Assembly (NCBI GenBank): GCA_050697155.1
Contig: JBOGZD010000003.1
Coordinates: forward strand, 1-57,326
Direction of reading: 5' to 3'
DNA from: JBOGZD01 sp050697155
Lineage (GTDB): Bacteria; Actinomycetota; Thermoleophilia; Solirubrobacterales; 70-9
DNA: 57,326 nucleotides
Shown: one piece after another, positions 33,751-43,322 of the stretch
Layout: the number at the start of each line of letters is the position of its first letter
Numbering within the stretch: the first letter of the stretch is position 1
Notes under the pieces: model-generated
Databases searched by the model: none
The model's input: only the letters and a program-made list of their open reading frames with translations
What the model was told of the DNA's origin: nothing
Made by a program: the position numbers and the translations under genes

Positions 33751-34769
33751 CCGTGACTGGCGCAAAGCTCTCGCATAGCGAGAGGAACGCGCCAACGACG
33801 CGTGAGATGACCTACCTGGAGGCGATCTCCGACGCGTTGCGCGAGGAGATGCGGCGCGACGAGTCCGTGTTCTGCCTCGGCGAGGACATCGGCGAGTTCG
33901 GCGGCGCGTTCAAGGTGACCGACGGGTTCGCCGAGGAGTTCGGCCACGACCGGGTGCTCGACACGCCGCTGGCCGAGAACGCGATCATCGGCACGGCGGT
34001 CGGAGCGGCCACGGAGGGCCTGCGTCCGGTGTGCGAGATGCAGTTCGCCGACTTCATCTCCTGCGGGTTCGACCAACTCGTCAACGTGGCGGCCAAGCTC
34101 CACTACCGCCAGGGGGTGGCGACGCCGATCGTCGTCCGGCTTCCCTCGGGCGGCGGCTTCAGCGGCGGCCCGTTCCACTCCCAGAACCCGGAGGCATGGT
34201 TCCTGCAGACGCCGGGGCTGAAGGTGGTCACGCCGGCGACCGCCGCCGACGCCAAGGGGCTGCTCGTGAGCGCGATCCGCGATCCGAACCCCGTCTGCTA
34301 CCTCGAGCACAAGGGCCTCTACCGCCACGTCAAGGACGAGGTGCCCGAGGGCGAGTACGCCGTACCGCTCGGTGAGGCGCGCCTCGCGCGGGCCGGTGAG
34401 CCGGGCGAAATGAGCGTGATCACCTACGGCTCGGGTGTGCACCTCGCGCTCCAGGCGGCCGAGGAGCTGGACGAGGACATCGAGGTGGTCGACCTGCGCT
34501 CGCTCTGCCCGCTCGACGTCGACGCGATCCTGGCGAGCGTCCGAAAGACGAGCAAGGTGCTCGTCGCCCACGAGGCGACCCGCACCTGCGGGATGGGTGC
34601 CGAGGTCTCGGCGATCGTCGCCGAGCAGGCGTTCGAGGACCTCGACGCGCCGATCGCGCGGCTGACCACACCGGACGTGCCGATTCCGTTCAGCCCCCCG
34701 CTCGAGCAAGCGGTCCTGCCCCAGCTCGACGACATGAAGGAGGCCTGCCGTGAGCTCCTCTCATACTGA
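33747..34769 (+). CDS. 2-oxoacid dehydrogenase E1 beta subunit
   Basis: 340 residues from ATG 33747 (ATGA overlap with the alpha stop). VFCLGEDIGEFGGAFKVTDG, DTPLAENAIIGTAVGAA and MQFADFISCGFDQLVNVAA are the E1 beta core; VVDLRSLCPLDVDAIL and APIARLTTPDVPIPFS close it. A 25-residue N-terminal extension precedes the domain. The next gene starts 20 nt before its stop. Confidence 0.92.
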   Translation: MTVTGAKLSHSERNAPTTREMTYLEAISDALREEMRRDESVFCLGEDIGEFGGAFKVTDGFAEEFGHDRVLDTPLAENAIIGTAVGAATEGLRPVCEMQFADFISCGFDQLVNVAAKLHYRQGVATPIVVRLPSGGGFSGGPFHSQNPEAWFLQTPGLKVVTPATAADAKGLLVSAIRDPNPVCYLEHKGLYRHVKDEVPEGEYAVPLGEARLARAGEPGEMSVITYGSGVHLALQAAEELDEDIEVVDLRSLCPLDVDAILASVRKTSKVLVAHEATRTCGMGAEVSAIVAEQAFEDLDAPIARLTTPDVPIPFSPPLEQAVLPQLDDMKEACRELLSY

Positions 34770-36117
34770 GGCTGACCCGGCCGCCCCCGGACGCGAGGCG
34801 GAGGAGGCGGGCGGAACGTTGGTGTCTGTTTCCATGCCCCAGATGGGCGTCTCCGTTGCCGAGGGGACGATCCTCGAGTGGCGAAAGCGGCCCGGGGACT
34901 GGGTCGAAGCCGACGAGACGATCTGCGACGTGACCACCGACAAGGTGGACGTGGAGATCCCCTCGCCGGCGACGGGGAGGCTGGCGAAGATCCTCGCGGA
35001 GCCGGGCGACACCCTCGCGGTGGGCGAGGTGATGGCGGAGATCGACACGGGAGCGGTGGCCGGCGAGGCGCACCCCGACGAGGGTGAGGCCGAGACAGCC
35101 ACGTCCGACGCCGCTCCGCCCTCGCAAGACGCTCCCCCCGCGGAGGGCACCGAGCGGTCCACGTTCGTGTCGCCGGTGGTACGCCGGATCGCCGACAAGC
35201 ACGGGGTCGATCTGTCGCAGGTCGCGGGCACGGGGATCGGGGGTCGGGTCAAGAAGAAGGACGTGCTGGCGTTCATCGAGAACGGCGGGGCGGCCGAGGA
35301 GCCGAAGCGCGAGAAGACGCTCCACATGGAGTCGCCGTACAAGCCCGAAGAGCCTGCCCCGCCGAAACCGGCGGTCGAGACCGCGGGCGACGGGCATGAT
35401 GCTCCGGAGGTCGAGCTGCTGCCGGGGCGGCGCGAAGCGATGTCGCCGATGCGCCAGGCGATCGCCAAGCACATGGTCGCCAGCCGGCGCACGGCCGCTC
35501 ACTGCACCACGATCGTCGAGGTCGACATGTCGCGGGTCGCCGCCCGCCGTGCCCAGCTCAAGGAGCCGATGAAGCGGCGCGGCGTGCCGCTCACCTACCT
35601 GGCGTTCGTCGCCCAGGCGACGGTCGAGACGCTGCAGGAGTTCCCGGTGCTGAACTCCTCGGTGGAGGGTGAGGAGCTCGTCCTCCACGATGACGTCAAC
35701 CTCGGGATCGCGGTCGCCCTCGAGGGCGGCCTGATCGTGCCGGTGATCCCGAACGCCCAGCGGCTGAGCCTCGAGGGGATCGCGGCGGCGATCGCCGACG
35801 TCGCCTCGCGGGCGCGCGAGAAGCGCCTCGAGCCCGACGAGGTGCACGGCGGGACCTTCACGATCACCAACCCGGGGCAGTTCGGGGCGGTGCTCGCGAC
35901 GCCGATCATCAACCAGCCGCAGGTGGCGATCCTCGACCTCGAGGCGATCGTCAAGCGCCCCGTGGTGGTCGAGGGCCCGGAGGGCGATTCGATCGCGATC
36001 CGGCCGATGACCTACCTGCCGATGTCGTGGGACCACCGCGCTCTCGACGGGGCCGAGGCGGCGAGGTTCCTCTCGCGCATCCGCGAGCGGCTCGAGGGCT
36101 GGGAGGTGGAGCTATGA
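34750..36117 (+). CDS. 2-oxoacid dehydrogenase E2, lipoyl acyltransferase
   Basis: 455 residues from GTG 34750. One lipoyl domain (about 28-105) with the Lys in TTDKVDV, an acidic/Pro linker, an E3-binding domain (SPVVRRIADKHGVDLSQVAG) near 140-175, and a catalytic domain with the standard WDHRALDGAEAARFL. Unlike the PDH-type E2 at 22 kb, the DHRxxDG motif is canonical here. Overlaps with both neighbours imply fixed stoichiometry. No separate E3 is in the operon, so lpdA at 17 kb may serve. Confidence 0.92.
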   Translation: MSSSHTEADPAAPGREAEEAGGTLVSVSMPQMGVSVAEGTILEWRKRPGDWVEADETICDVTTDKVDVEIPSPATGRLAKILAEPGDTLAVGEVMAEIDTGAVAGEAHPDEGEAETATSDAAPPSQDAPPAEGTERSTFVSPVVRRIADKHGVDLSQVAGTGIGGRVKKKDVLAFIENGGAAEEPKREKTLHMESPYKPEEPAPPKPAVETAGDGHDAPEVELLPGRREAMSPMRQAIAKHMVASRRTAAHCTTIVEVDMSRVAARRAQLKEPMKRRGVPLTYLAFVAQATVETLQEFPVLNSSVEGEELVLHDDVNLGIAVALEGGLIVPVIPNAQRLSLEGIAAAIADVASRAREKRLEPDEVHGGTFTITNPGQFGAVLATPIINQPQVAILDLEAIVKRPVVVEGPEGDSIAIRPMTYLPMSWDHRALDGAEAARFLSRIRERLEGWEVEL

Positions 36118-37274
36118 GCACCGCGGTCCGCAAGCGCAACGGGAGCCCGCCGCGGCCGGTTTCGCTCGCCGAGCGCGAGCGCCCCACGTCCGTGCCGGAG
36201 CGGGTGCCGCCGGTCCCGTTCGAGCACGAGGAGCTGGTCATCCGGCGCGGGCTGCGAAGCGACCGCTACGTGGTCGTCGCGGTGCATTCGACCGCGCTCG
36301 GGCCGGCGCTCGGCGGAGTGCGGCTCTGGGACTACCCGGCGACGATCGACGCCGCCCGCGACGCCCTGCGGCTCGCTCACGGGATGACGATGAAGGCGGC
36401 CGCCGCGGGCCTCAACCTCGGCGGCGGCAAGGGCGTGATCTGCGCCCCGGCCGGCGACGCGGCCGATCCCGAGCTCCGGCGCGCCATGCTGCTCGACTTC
36501 GGGGACCTGGTCGAATCGCTCGAGGGCCGCTACATCACCGCGGAGGACGTCGGCGTCTCACCCGATGATCTGGTCGCGATCGCCGAGCGAACCGAGCACC
36601 TCACCGGGCTGCCACCCGAGCTCGGCGGCTCGGGCGACCCGAGCCCGTTCACGGCAACCGGTGTCGAGGCGGCGATGCGCGCCTGCGCCCGGTCGATGCT
36701 CGGCAGCGCCGACCTCGCCGGTCGTCGGGCGATCGTGGTCGGGCTCGGCCACGTCGGCGAGGCGCTCGCGCGCCGGCTGCTCGCCGCCGGGGCCGAGGTC
36801 GCGGCCACGGACGTGGTCGATGCCAAGCGCGGCGTCGCCGAGCCGCTGGGGATCGAGTGGATCGAGCCCGGCCAGGCGATGCTCGCCGAATGCGATCTGC
36901 TCGCGCCGTGCGCACTCGGCGGGGCGGTCAACGACGCCAACGTCGACCGGCTTCGCTGCCGGGTGCTCTGCGGCTCGGCCAACAACCAGCTCGCAGAGGA
37001 GGGCCTCGACGAGCGGCTCGCTGCGCGCGACATCCTCTACGCGCCCGACTACATCGCCAACGCCGGCGGGCTGATCCACGTCTACATGGAGATTCGCGGC
37101 TACGACGAGGGGAGGGCGAGCGAGTTGGTGCTCGGAATCGAGCGGACGATGGACCGCATACTCGCCACGGCGGCCGAGCGCGAGATCACCCCCCTGCGCG
37201 CGGCGGGCGAGATCGCTCGCGAGCGCCTCGAGGCGGCGAGCGCCGCCCCCGAGCGCGCGCGGGTGACACACTGA
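36114..37274 (+). CDS. Glu/Leu/Phe/Val dehydrogenase, probably leucine or valine dehydrogenase
   Basis: 386 residues from ATG 36114 (ATGA overlap with E2). ALGPALGGVRLWDYP and MTMKAAAAGLNLGGGKGVI carry the substrate and catalytic Lys residues, ITAEDVGVSPDDL the catalytic Asp, and IVVGLGHVGEALARRLL the NAD site. NNQLAEEGLDERL and YIANAGGLIHVYMEI are typical of the leucine/valine branch. It deaminates a branched-chain amino acid to the 2-oxoacid that the preceding complex decarboxylates. Confidence 0.9.
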   Translation: MSTAVRKRNGSPPRPVSLAERERPTSVPERVPPVPFEHEELVIRRGLRSDRYVVVAVHSTALGPALGGVRLWDYPATIDAARDALRLAHGMTMKAAAAGLNLGGGKGVICAPAGDAADPELRRAMLLDFGDLVESLEGRYITAEDVGVSPDDLVAIAERTEHLTGLPPELGGSGDPSPFTATGVEAAMRACARSMLGSADLAGRRAIVVGLGHVGEALARRLLAAGAEVAATDVVDAKRGVAEPLGIEWIEPGQAMLAECDLLAPCALGGAVNDANVDRLRCRVLCGSANNQLAEEGLDERLAARDILYAPDYIANAGGLIHVYMEIRGYDEGRASELVLGIERTMDRILATAAEREITPLRAAGEIARERLEAASAAPERARVTH

Positions 37275-37279
37275 GTCGC

Positions 37280-37996
37280 ATGGAAGAGGTCTGGGTGGTC
37301 CGGGCGGGGCTGCTCGGGTACGAGCGGGCTCGCGCCGCCCAGGAGCGGCTCGAGGGGGGCCGCTACGCCGGGGAGGTCCCCGACCTGCTGGTGCTGCTCG
37401 AGCACCCGCCGGTGTACACGAAGGGGCGCCGCACCGATCCGGCCGAGCTGCCGATGGGCGAGGACTGGTACCGGTTGCAGGGGATCGAGGTCACCGACAC
37501 CGACCGCGGCGGCCGGGTCACCTACCACGGCCCGGGTCAGCTCGTGGCCTATCCGATCGTCTCGTTGAAGCCGTACGGCGACGACGTCCACGACTACATC
37601 CGCCGGATGGAGCGGGTGATGATCGCGGCGCTGGGCGACTGGGAGGTCGAGGCGCAGGTGATCGAGGGGTTGACGGGGGTGTGGACGCTCGGCGAGCCTC
37701 CTCCCGCCGGCGTGGCGAGAAAGATCGGCTCGATCGGGATTCACGTCAACCGCGGCATCACCACCCACGGGCTGGCCATCAACGTCAACAACGACCTCCA
37801 GCCGTTCGAGTGGATCGTGCCCTGCGGGATCGAGGCCGTGCGGATGACCTCGATCGCGCGCGAGCTGGGCGCCGAGCAGGACCTCGAGGCGTTCGCCGGC
37901 ACGGTCGCGACGCGGTTCGGTCAGATCTACGGGCGCCGCCCGGTCGAGATCGAGGCGGAGACGGTGATGGGCGAGACCCTCGCCTCGGTACGGTAG
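37280..37996 (+). CDS. lipB: octanoyl-[ACP]:protein octanoyltransferase
   Basis: Attaches octanoate to the lipoyl domains, the first step of lipoate assembly. 238 residues from ATG 37280. RGGRVTYHGPGQLVAYPI binds the acyl chain, ARKIGSIGIHV holds the catalytic Lys near 149, and IVPCGIEAVRMTS holds the catalytic Cys near 181. It is 5 nt after the dehydrogenase gene and 7 nt before lipA, supplying the cofactor of the E2 made from the same mRNA. Confidence 0.94.
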   Translation: MEEVWVVRAGLLGYERARAAQERLEGGRYAGEVPDLLVLLEHPPVYTKGRRTDPAELPMGEDWYRLQGIEVTDTDRGGRVTYHGPGQLVAYPIVSLKPYGDDVHDYIRRMERVMIAALGDWEVEAQVIEGLTGVWTLGEPPPAGVARKIGSIGIHVNRGITTHGLAINVNNDLQPFEWIVPCGIEAVRMTSIARELGAEQDLEAFAGTVATRFGQIYGRRPVEIEAETVMGETLASVR

Positions 37997-38003
37997 AAGC
38001 TCG

Positions 38004-38972
38004 ATGAAGCCAACCGCAGCACCACCCGCCGAGCGCATCCACGTGACCCGCTCGCGGGCCAACCCCGGCGGGGCCAAGGGGATCGAGGGCCGACCGTTTC
38101 GCGAGCGCAAGCCGCCGTGGCTGAAGGTGCCCGCGCCCGGCGGGCCCAATTACCGGCGACTGAAGCAGGCGATCGAGGCCGACAACCTGCACACGGTCTG
38201 CCAGGAGGCGAACTGCCCCAATGTCGGCGAGTGCTGGGAGCGGGGCACGGCGACGTTCATGATCCTCGGCGACGTCTGCACCCGGCGCTGCGGGTTCTGC
38301 AACGTGCAGACGGGGGTCCCCACCTGGAACGATCCGCTCGAGCCGCTGCGGGTGGCGACCCAGGTCAAGGCGATGGGGCTGCGCCACGCGGTGATCACCT
38401 CGGTCGACCGCGACGACCTGCCCGACTATGGCGCCGGCGCCTTCGTCGGCGTGATCCGCTCGATCCGGATGATGGCGCCCGGGTGCAAGGTCGAGGTGCT
38501 CACGCCCGACTTCCGCGGCCAGGAGATGCCGCTGGCGAAGGTGGTCCACGAACGGCCCGACGTCTTCAACCACAACGTCGAAACGGTGCCGCGCCTCTAC
38601 CCGAAGGCGCGGCGGGGGTCGGAGTTCATGCGCTCCTGCCGGGTGCTGCGCCTGGCGAAGGAGATGGGCGGGGACGAGGTGCTCACCAAGTCGGGCCTGA
38701 TGGTGGGCCTCGGCGAGGACTTCGACGAGATGGTCGACGCGTTCCGGATCCTGCGCGAGCACAAGGTGCAGATCCTCACCGTCGGCCAGTACCTGCGCCC
38801 CACCGAGCGTCACCTGCCGGTGGCCCGCTACTGGCACCCGGACGAGTTCGACGCGCTGCGGGACGCCGCATATGAGCTCGGCTTCGAGTCGGTCGCCTCC
38901 GGCCCCCTCGTGCGCAGCTCCTACCACGCGGACGAATCCGCCCACGAGGTGGCCGAGCGCCGGGCAGCCTGA
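38004..38972 (+). CDS. lipA: lipoyl synthase
   Basis: Radical SAM enzyme inserting two sulfurs into octanoyl-E2. 322 residues. The auxiliary cluster motif C-x4-C-x5-C is in TVCQEANCPNVGECW near 66-77, the SAM cluster in CTRRCGFC near 92-99, and the conserved RSSYHADE near the C-terminus contributes the Ser ligand. Last gene of the 2-oxoacid dehydrogenase operon, followed by a strong hairpin. Confidence 0.95.
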   Translation: MKPTAAPPAERIHVTRSRANPGGAKGIEGRPFRERKPPWLKVPAPGGPNYRRLKQAIEADNLHTVCQEANCPNVGECWERGTATFMILGDVCTRRCGFCNVQTGVPTWNDPLEPLRVATQVKAMGLRHAVITSVDRDDLPDYGAGAFVGVIRSIRMMAPGCKVEVLTPDFRGQEMPLAKVVHERPDVFNHNVETVPRLYPKARRGSEFMRSCRVLRLAKEMGGDEVLTKSGLMVGLGEDFDEMVDAFRILREHKVQILTVGQYLRPTERHLPVARYWHPDEFDALRDAAYELGFESVASGPLVRSSYHADESAHEVAERRAA

Positions 38973-39001
38973 GCCCTCCCCCCGAGGGCCGATCACACGA
39001 G

Positions 39002-39039
39002 TGAGCAGTCTTGGGGCCTATGGCCCCCCAAACTGCTCA
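39002..39039 (+). terminator. terminator hairpin after lipA
   Basis: TGAGCAGT (39002-39009) pairs with ACTGCTCA (39032-39039), and TTGGGGCC (39011-39018) with GGCCCCCCAA (39022-39031, two extra C) around TAT. This gives a long stable hairpin 30 nt after the lipA stop. The rest of the 154-bp gap shows nothing recognisable. Confidence 0.65.
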
Positions 39040-39126
39040 ATCGTCGCCTGGCGGCGTCGGGTCGCGCTTGCGATGAGGGGCGGTCGCGCAGGCCCAGAGC
39101 GGCGGTCCCCGCCCGAGTGGGCTCGC

Positions 39127-39834
39127 TCAGGGTGCAAGTCGCTCGAGCACGGTCCCGTCGGGGCCAACCATGACCACGGTTGGGACGATCGCGATTCCGT
39201 ACTTGCGGGCGATCTCGGGGCGGGCGCGGACGTCAACGGTCAGTAGCGGCTCGGGCTCGGCGCGCAGGCGGCTCTCCCACTCGCGGCACTCGGCGCAGAG
39301 CGGGTGGGTGAACTCGACGAAGGCGCGCGGATGGCCGTCGAGCCCGGTGAGATCGGCGGGGTCGAGATGGGCCCGGCGCCGCGGTGAGATGCCGCGCACG
39401 CGTGCGGTGAGGCGGTAGAGCTCGCAGCCGGCGCAGAGCCCGGTGCTCGCGGCGAGAAGCGCGAGCGCGGCGACCAGGGAGCCGAGCGCGATGCCGAGGC
39501 CCGTTGCACCGAGCCACCAGGCGAGGGCGGCGGCCCCGAGGACCGCGGCGCCGATCATGTTGGCCAGCCGGGGCGGCCGCGAGTCCTCGAGCGGTCCCTC
39601 GCCGAGCCGGGGCTGGATCAGCGCGAAGTACGCGAGGCAGGTGAGGCAGAACTGGCGCCCGAGCGTCAGCCCGATCAGCAGCTGGGCCGACATCAGCGCC
39701 CAGGCGAGCGGCCAGCCGAAGAGGGCGCCGAGCAATGCCACCGTGCCGACCACGGCCTGGTTGAAGCGCGGGGCGCGTGAGTCGATCACGTCCGTGTCAC
39801 GCCACGGGTCGGCGGTGCGCGGATGCGATGCCAT
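39127..39834 (-). CDS. DUF4395 membrane domain fused to a thioredoxin-like domain
   Basis: 235 residues from the ATG at 39832-39834. Residues about 15-145 match DUF4395: DSRAPRFNQAVVG, hydrophobic helices, GRQFCLTC, and TGLCAGCELYRL. Residues about 160-235 look like a thioredoxin-type domain with FVEFTHPLCAECREWE (C-x2-C) and a cis-Pro site IAIVPTVVM. The fusion suggests that a membrane dithiol pair exchanges electrons with an attached redoxin. Orientation of the redoxin relative to the membrane is not certain. Confidence 0.75.
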   Translation of the reverse strand: MASHPRTADPWRDTDVIDSRAPRFNQAVVGTVALLGALFGWPLAWALMSAQLLIGLTLGRQFCLTCLAYFALIQPRLGEGPLEDSRPPRLANMIGAAVLGAAALAWWLGATGLGIALGSLVAALALLAASTGLCAGCELYRLTARVRGISPRRRAHLDPADLTGLDGHPRAFVEFTHPLCAECREWESRLRAEPEPLLTVDVRARPEIARKYGIAIVPTVVMVGPDGTVLERLAP

Positions 39835-39898
39835 GCCTCAATGATGGCAAGCCCGAGTCCCCTACTAGGGATTGCTGCGCGGCTAGGGTTCGGCGCCG

Positions 39899-40726
39899 TT
39901 GATCCCGCTCAAGGACAACATCCCCACGGATCGGTTTCCGATCCTCACCGTGCTGTTCATCGCGATCAACATCGCGGTGTTCGTCTGGCAGACGCAATAC
40001 GAGCCCAACCGCGAGCTGAAGCAGGCCGGGTTCAGCGGGATCGACGCGAGCGCGATCGACTACGGGGCGATCCCCTATCGACTCACCCACCCCGCAGACC
40101 AGGAGTGCTTCCTGGCGGCGGTGCCGCAGCGCCGCGCGGCAGAGGTCGCCTGCGAGGGTCAACCCGAGCTCGACGAGGCCCCGGCGACGTTGCCGCTCGA
40201 CCAGCCGGCGTGGTGGATCACGGTGCTGACATCGATGTTCATGCACGGCGGGATCCTGCATTTGGCGGGGAACATGCTCTTCCTCTGGATCTTTGGCAAC
40301 AACATCGAGGACTCGATGGGGCGGCTGAGGTTCATCGCCTTCTATCTGCTCGCGGGCGCTGTGGCGGTGTACGCGCAGTCGCTGATCGACACCTCGGCGA
40401 CGGTGCCGACGATCGGCGCCAGCGGCGCGGTGGCCGGGGTGTTAGGCGGCTATGCGCTGCTGCATCCGCATGCGAGGGTGCTGACCCTGGTGATCATCAT
40501 CTTCTTCGTCACCGTGATCGAGGTCCCCGCGATGCTCATGCTCGGGCTGTGGTTCCTGCTCCAGTTCCTGCCCGCCGTCGGCCAGACCGCGCTCACCGAG
40601 GTCGGTGAGGGCGGTATCGCTTACTTCGCCCACGTCGGCGGCTTCGTGTTCGGCCTCGCGGCGATCAAGCTGTTCGCCAACCGCCACCGGGACCGATCGG
40701 TCGAGCCGCCCTACCCGGTGTACTGA
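39899..40726 (+). CDS. rhomboid family intramembrane serine protease
   Basis: 275 residues from TTG 39899, with TAGGGT (39884-39889) 9 nt upstream. HGGILHLAGNMLFLWIFG, then IGASGAVAGVLGGYAL with the nucleophile Ser near 176, and AHVGGFVFGL with the catalytic His near 247 complete the rhomboid dyad. About six TMs. A loop of some 60 residues between TM1 and TM2 holds two Cys residues. Substrates unknown. Confidence 0.9.
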   Translation: MIPLKDNIPTDRFPILTVLFIAINIAVFVWQTQYEPNRELKQAGFSGIDASAIDYGAIPYRLTHPADQECFLAAVPQRRAAEVACEGQPELDEAPATLPLDQPAWWITVLTSMFMHGGILHLAGNMLFLWIFGNNIEDSMGRLRFIAFYLLAGAVAVYAQSLIDTSATVPTIGASGAVAGVLGGYALLHPHARVLTLVIIIFFVTVIEVPAMLMLGLWFLLQFLPAVGQTALTEVGEGGIAYFAHVGGFVFGLAAIKLFANRHRDRSVEPPYPVY

Positions 40727-40730
40727 GCGG

Positions 40731-40913
40731 GTGGATCCGAGCGTACGCACCGCGCTGCTCGCCGGCGGCCTCGTCTTCGTCGGCCTGTTCGCGGTGATGA
40801 CCGTCGCGGTCGCGGTGCAGTTCGGCGTCGACATCTTCACCGTCGTCGCCGCGCTGATCATCCTGATGCTGGCGCTGCCGCTGATCGGCGCACTGCGCAA
40901 CCCGCCCGAGTAG
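40731..40913 (+). CDS. small two-helix membrane protein
   Basis: 60 residues from GTG 40731, 4 nt after the rhomboid gene. Two hydrophobic helices (LLAGGLVFVGLFAVMTVAVA and IFTVVAALIILMLALPLIGA) are joined by a short loop, ending in LRNPPE. It is too short for family assignment. The tight spacing suggests co-expression with the rhomboid. Confidence 0.6.
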   Translation: MDPSVRTALLAGGLVFVGLFAVMTVAVAVQFGVDIFTVVAALIILMLALPLIGALRNPPE

Positions 40914-40930
40914 CGCCCGGTCGGCTGGAG

Positions 40931-41003
40931 TGGAGCCAGCCGGAATCGAACCGGCGCCCTCCTGCTTGCAAAGCAGGCGCTCTCCCAACTGAGCTATGGC
41001 CCC
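40931..41003 (-). tRNA. tRNA-Ala(TGC)
   Basis: Complete 73-nt cloverleaf on the minus strand. Acceptor GGGGCCA/TGGCTCC includes the G3:U70 pair that identifies tRNA-Ala. Anticodon stem-loop CTGCT-TTGCAAG-CAG gives TGC. T-arm GCCGG-TTCGATT-CCGGC. A TACAAT -10-like box lies at 41013-41018 (minus), 9 nt upstream. Confidence 0.95.
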
Positions 41004-41110
41004 TTGAGGGCAATTGTAGGTTGAGCCACCCTGGATCTGGTCGTTACGAACGCTCGCGCCCAGGCATCGTTTGTGCGACGATCAGCCCGCACCCGGACCG
41101 GAGGAAAGGG

Positions 41111-42458
<1,348 letters not shown>

Positions 42459-42463
<5 letters not shown>

Positions 42464-42477
42464 AGCGCCGCTCTAGA
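42459..42477. terminator. palindrome joining two convergent stop codons
   Basis: TCTAGAGCG (42459-42467) and CGCTCTAGA (42469-42477) are perfect arms around one base. The gdh stop (42461-42463) and the stop of the convergent acidic-protein gene (42473-42475) both lie inside it. A shared bidirectional termination signal is plausible. Confidence 0.5.
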
Positions 42478-43282
42478 AATCAAAGTCCTTGGGCTTGCCC
42501 TGCTCGAACCACAGCTCGTCGTCCTCGGGCTGATCGCGCAGGAACTCCGGCGTCTCCTCGAGCACGTCGTCGCCGTCCCCCTCGCCGGCGGCAGGCGGCT
42601 CGTCGTCCTCGGCCGGCGGTTCGGGCTCGTCCGCCGGTGCCGGCTCCTCGACCGGCGGTGGCTCGGGCTCCTCGACCGGCGGCGGTTCCTCCATCGGCGG
42701 CGCCTCGGCCTCCTCGATGGGATGCTCGACCGTGTCGAGCGACTCGATCGGCGGCGCTTCCGGGTCCGGCACGGCCTCGCGCTCCCCGAGTGCCTCGGCC
42801 CCACCCGCGGGCGCCTCTTCCAGCCCCTCGTCGAGCTCCAAGTCGAGCTCATCGAAGTCCAGCTCGCCAACGTCGGAGACCTCCGCCTGCGACTCCGCGG
42901 CGGGCTCGGGCGGTGGCGCCTCAACCCCCTCCGGCGGCGGCTCTTCGGTGACCTCCCCCAGCGGCTCCTCCGAGACCCCCGCCCGCGGCTCCTCGGCGAC
43001 CTCCGCCCGCGGCTCCTCGATCTCGACGTCGAAGAGGCCTGACGACTCGTCGGCAGCGGCCGCCGGAGCCTCAGCCTCGACCTCGGCGCCCGGCTCGGGA
43101 GGCTCAGCGACTGCAGCCTCCGCCACGCCCCCCGCCTCCTCGCGATCGGGGAAATCGGGCTCCCCGGGCCTCGCCGGCGGCCCGAAGGCCTCCGATTCGA
43201 GGCGCTCGAGCTCGTTGGCGTCGGCACCCTGCCGGCGCTTCAGCTCGAGGTGCTGGCGGATCGCGTCGTCGAGGATTCCCAT
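42473..43282 (-). CDS. acidic low-complexity protein with conserved ends
   Basis: 269 residues. The N-terminal MGILDDAIRQHLELKRRQGA and the C-terminal EETPEFLRDQPEDDELWFEQ followed by GKPKDFDF are patterns I recognise from many actinobacterial proteins of unknown function. Everything between (about 45-240) is a Glu/Pro/Ala-rich disordered linker with imperfect repeats such as EEPRA and PPPVEEPEP. Net charge is strongly negative. The two fixed ends suggest a tether or scaffold holding two binding partners apart, but this is inference. It has no signal peptide. Confidence 0.75.
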   Translation of the reverse strand: MGILDDAIRQHLELKRRQGADANELERLESEAFGPPARPGEPDFPDREEAGGVAEAAVAEPPEPGAEVEAEAPAAAADESSGLFDVEIEEPRAEVAEEPRAGVSEEPLGEVTEEPPPEGVEAPPPEPAAESQAEVSDVGELDFDELDLELDEGLEEAPAGGAEALGEREAVPDPEAPPIESLDTVEHPIEEAEAPPMEEPPPVEEPEPPPVEEPAPADEPEPPAEDDEPPAAGEGDGDDVLEETPEFLRDQPEDDELWFEQGKPKDFDF

Positions 43283-43322
43283 CGGCCTACCGCTCTAGAA
43301 AGACTACCCGCGTGAGCCGGCG

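Noticed and set aside
41021..41110. Longer start of glutamate dehydrogenase at 41021
   Set aside because: ATG 41111 has a strong GAGGAAAGG ribosome site, and the extra residues are Arg-rich and unlike the family.
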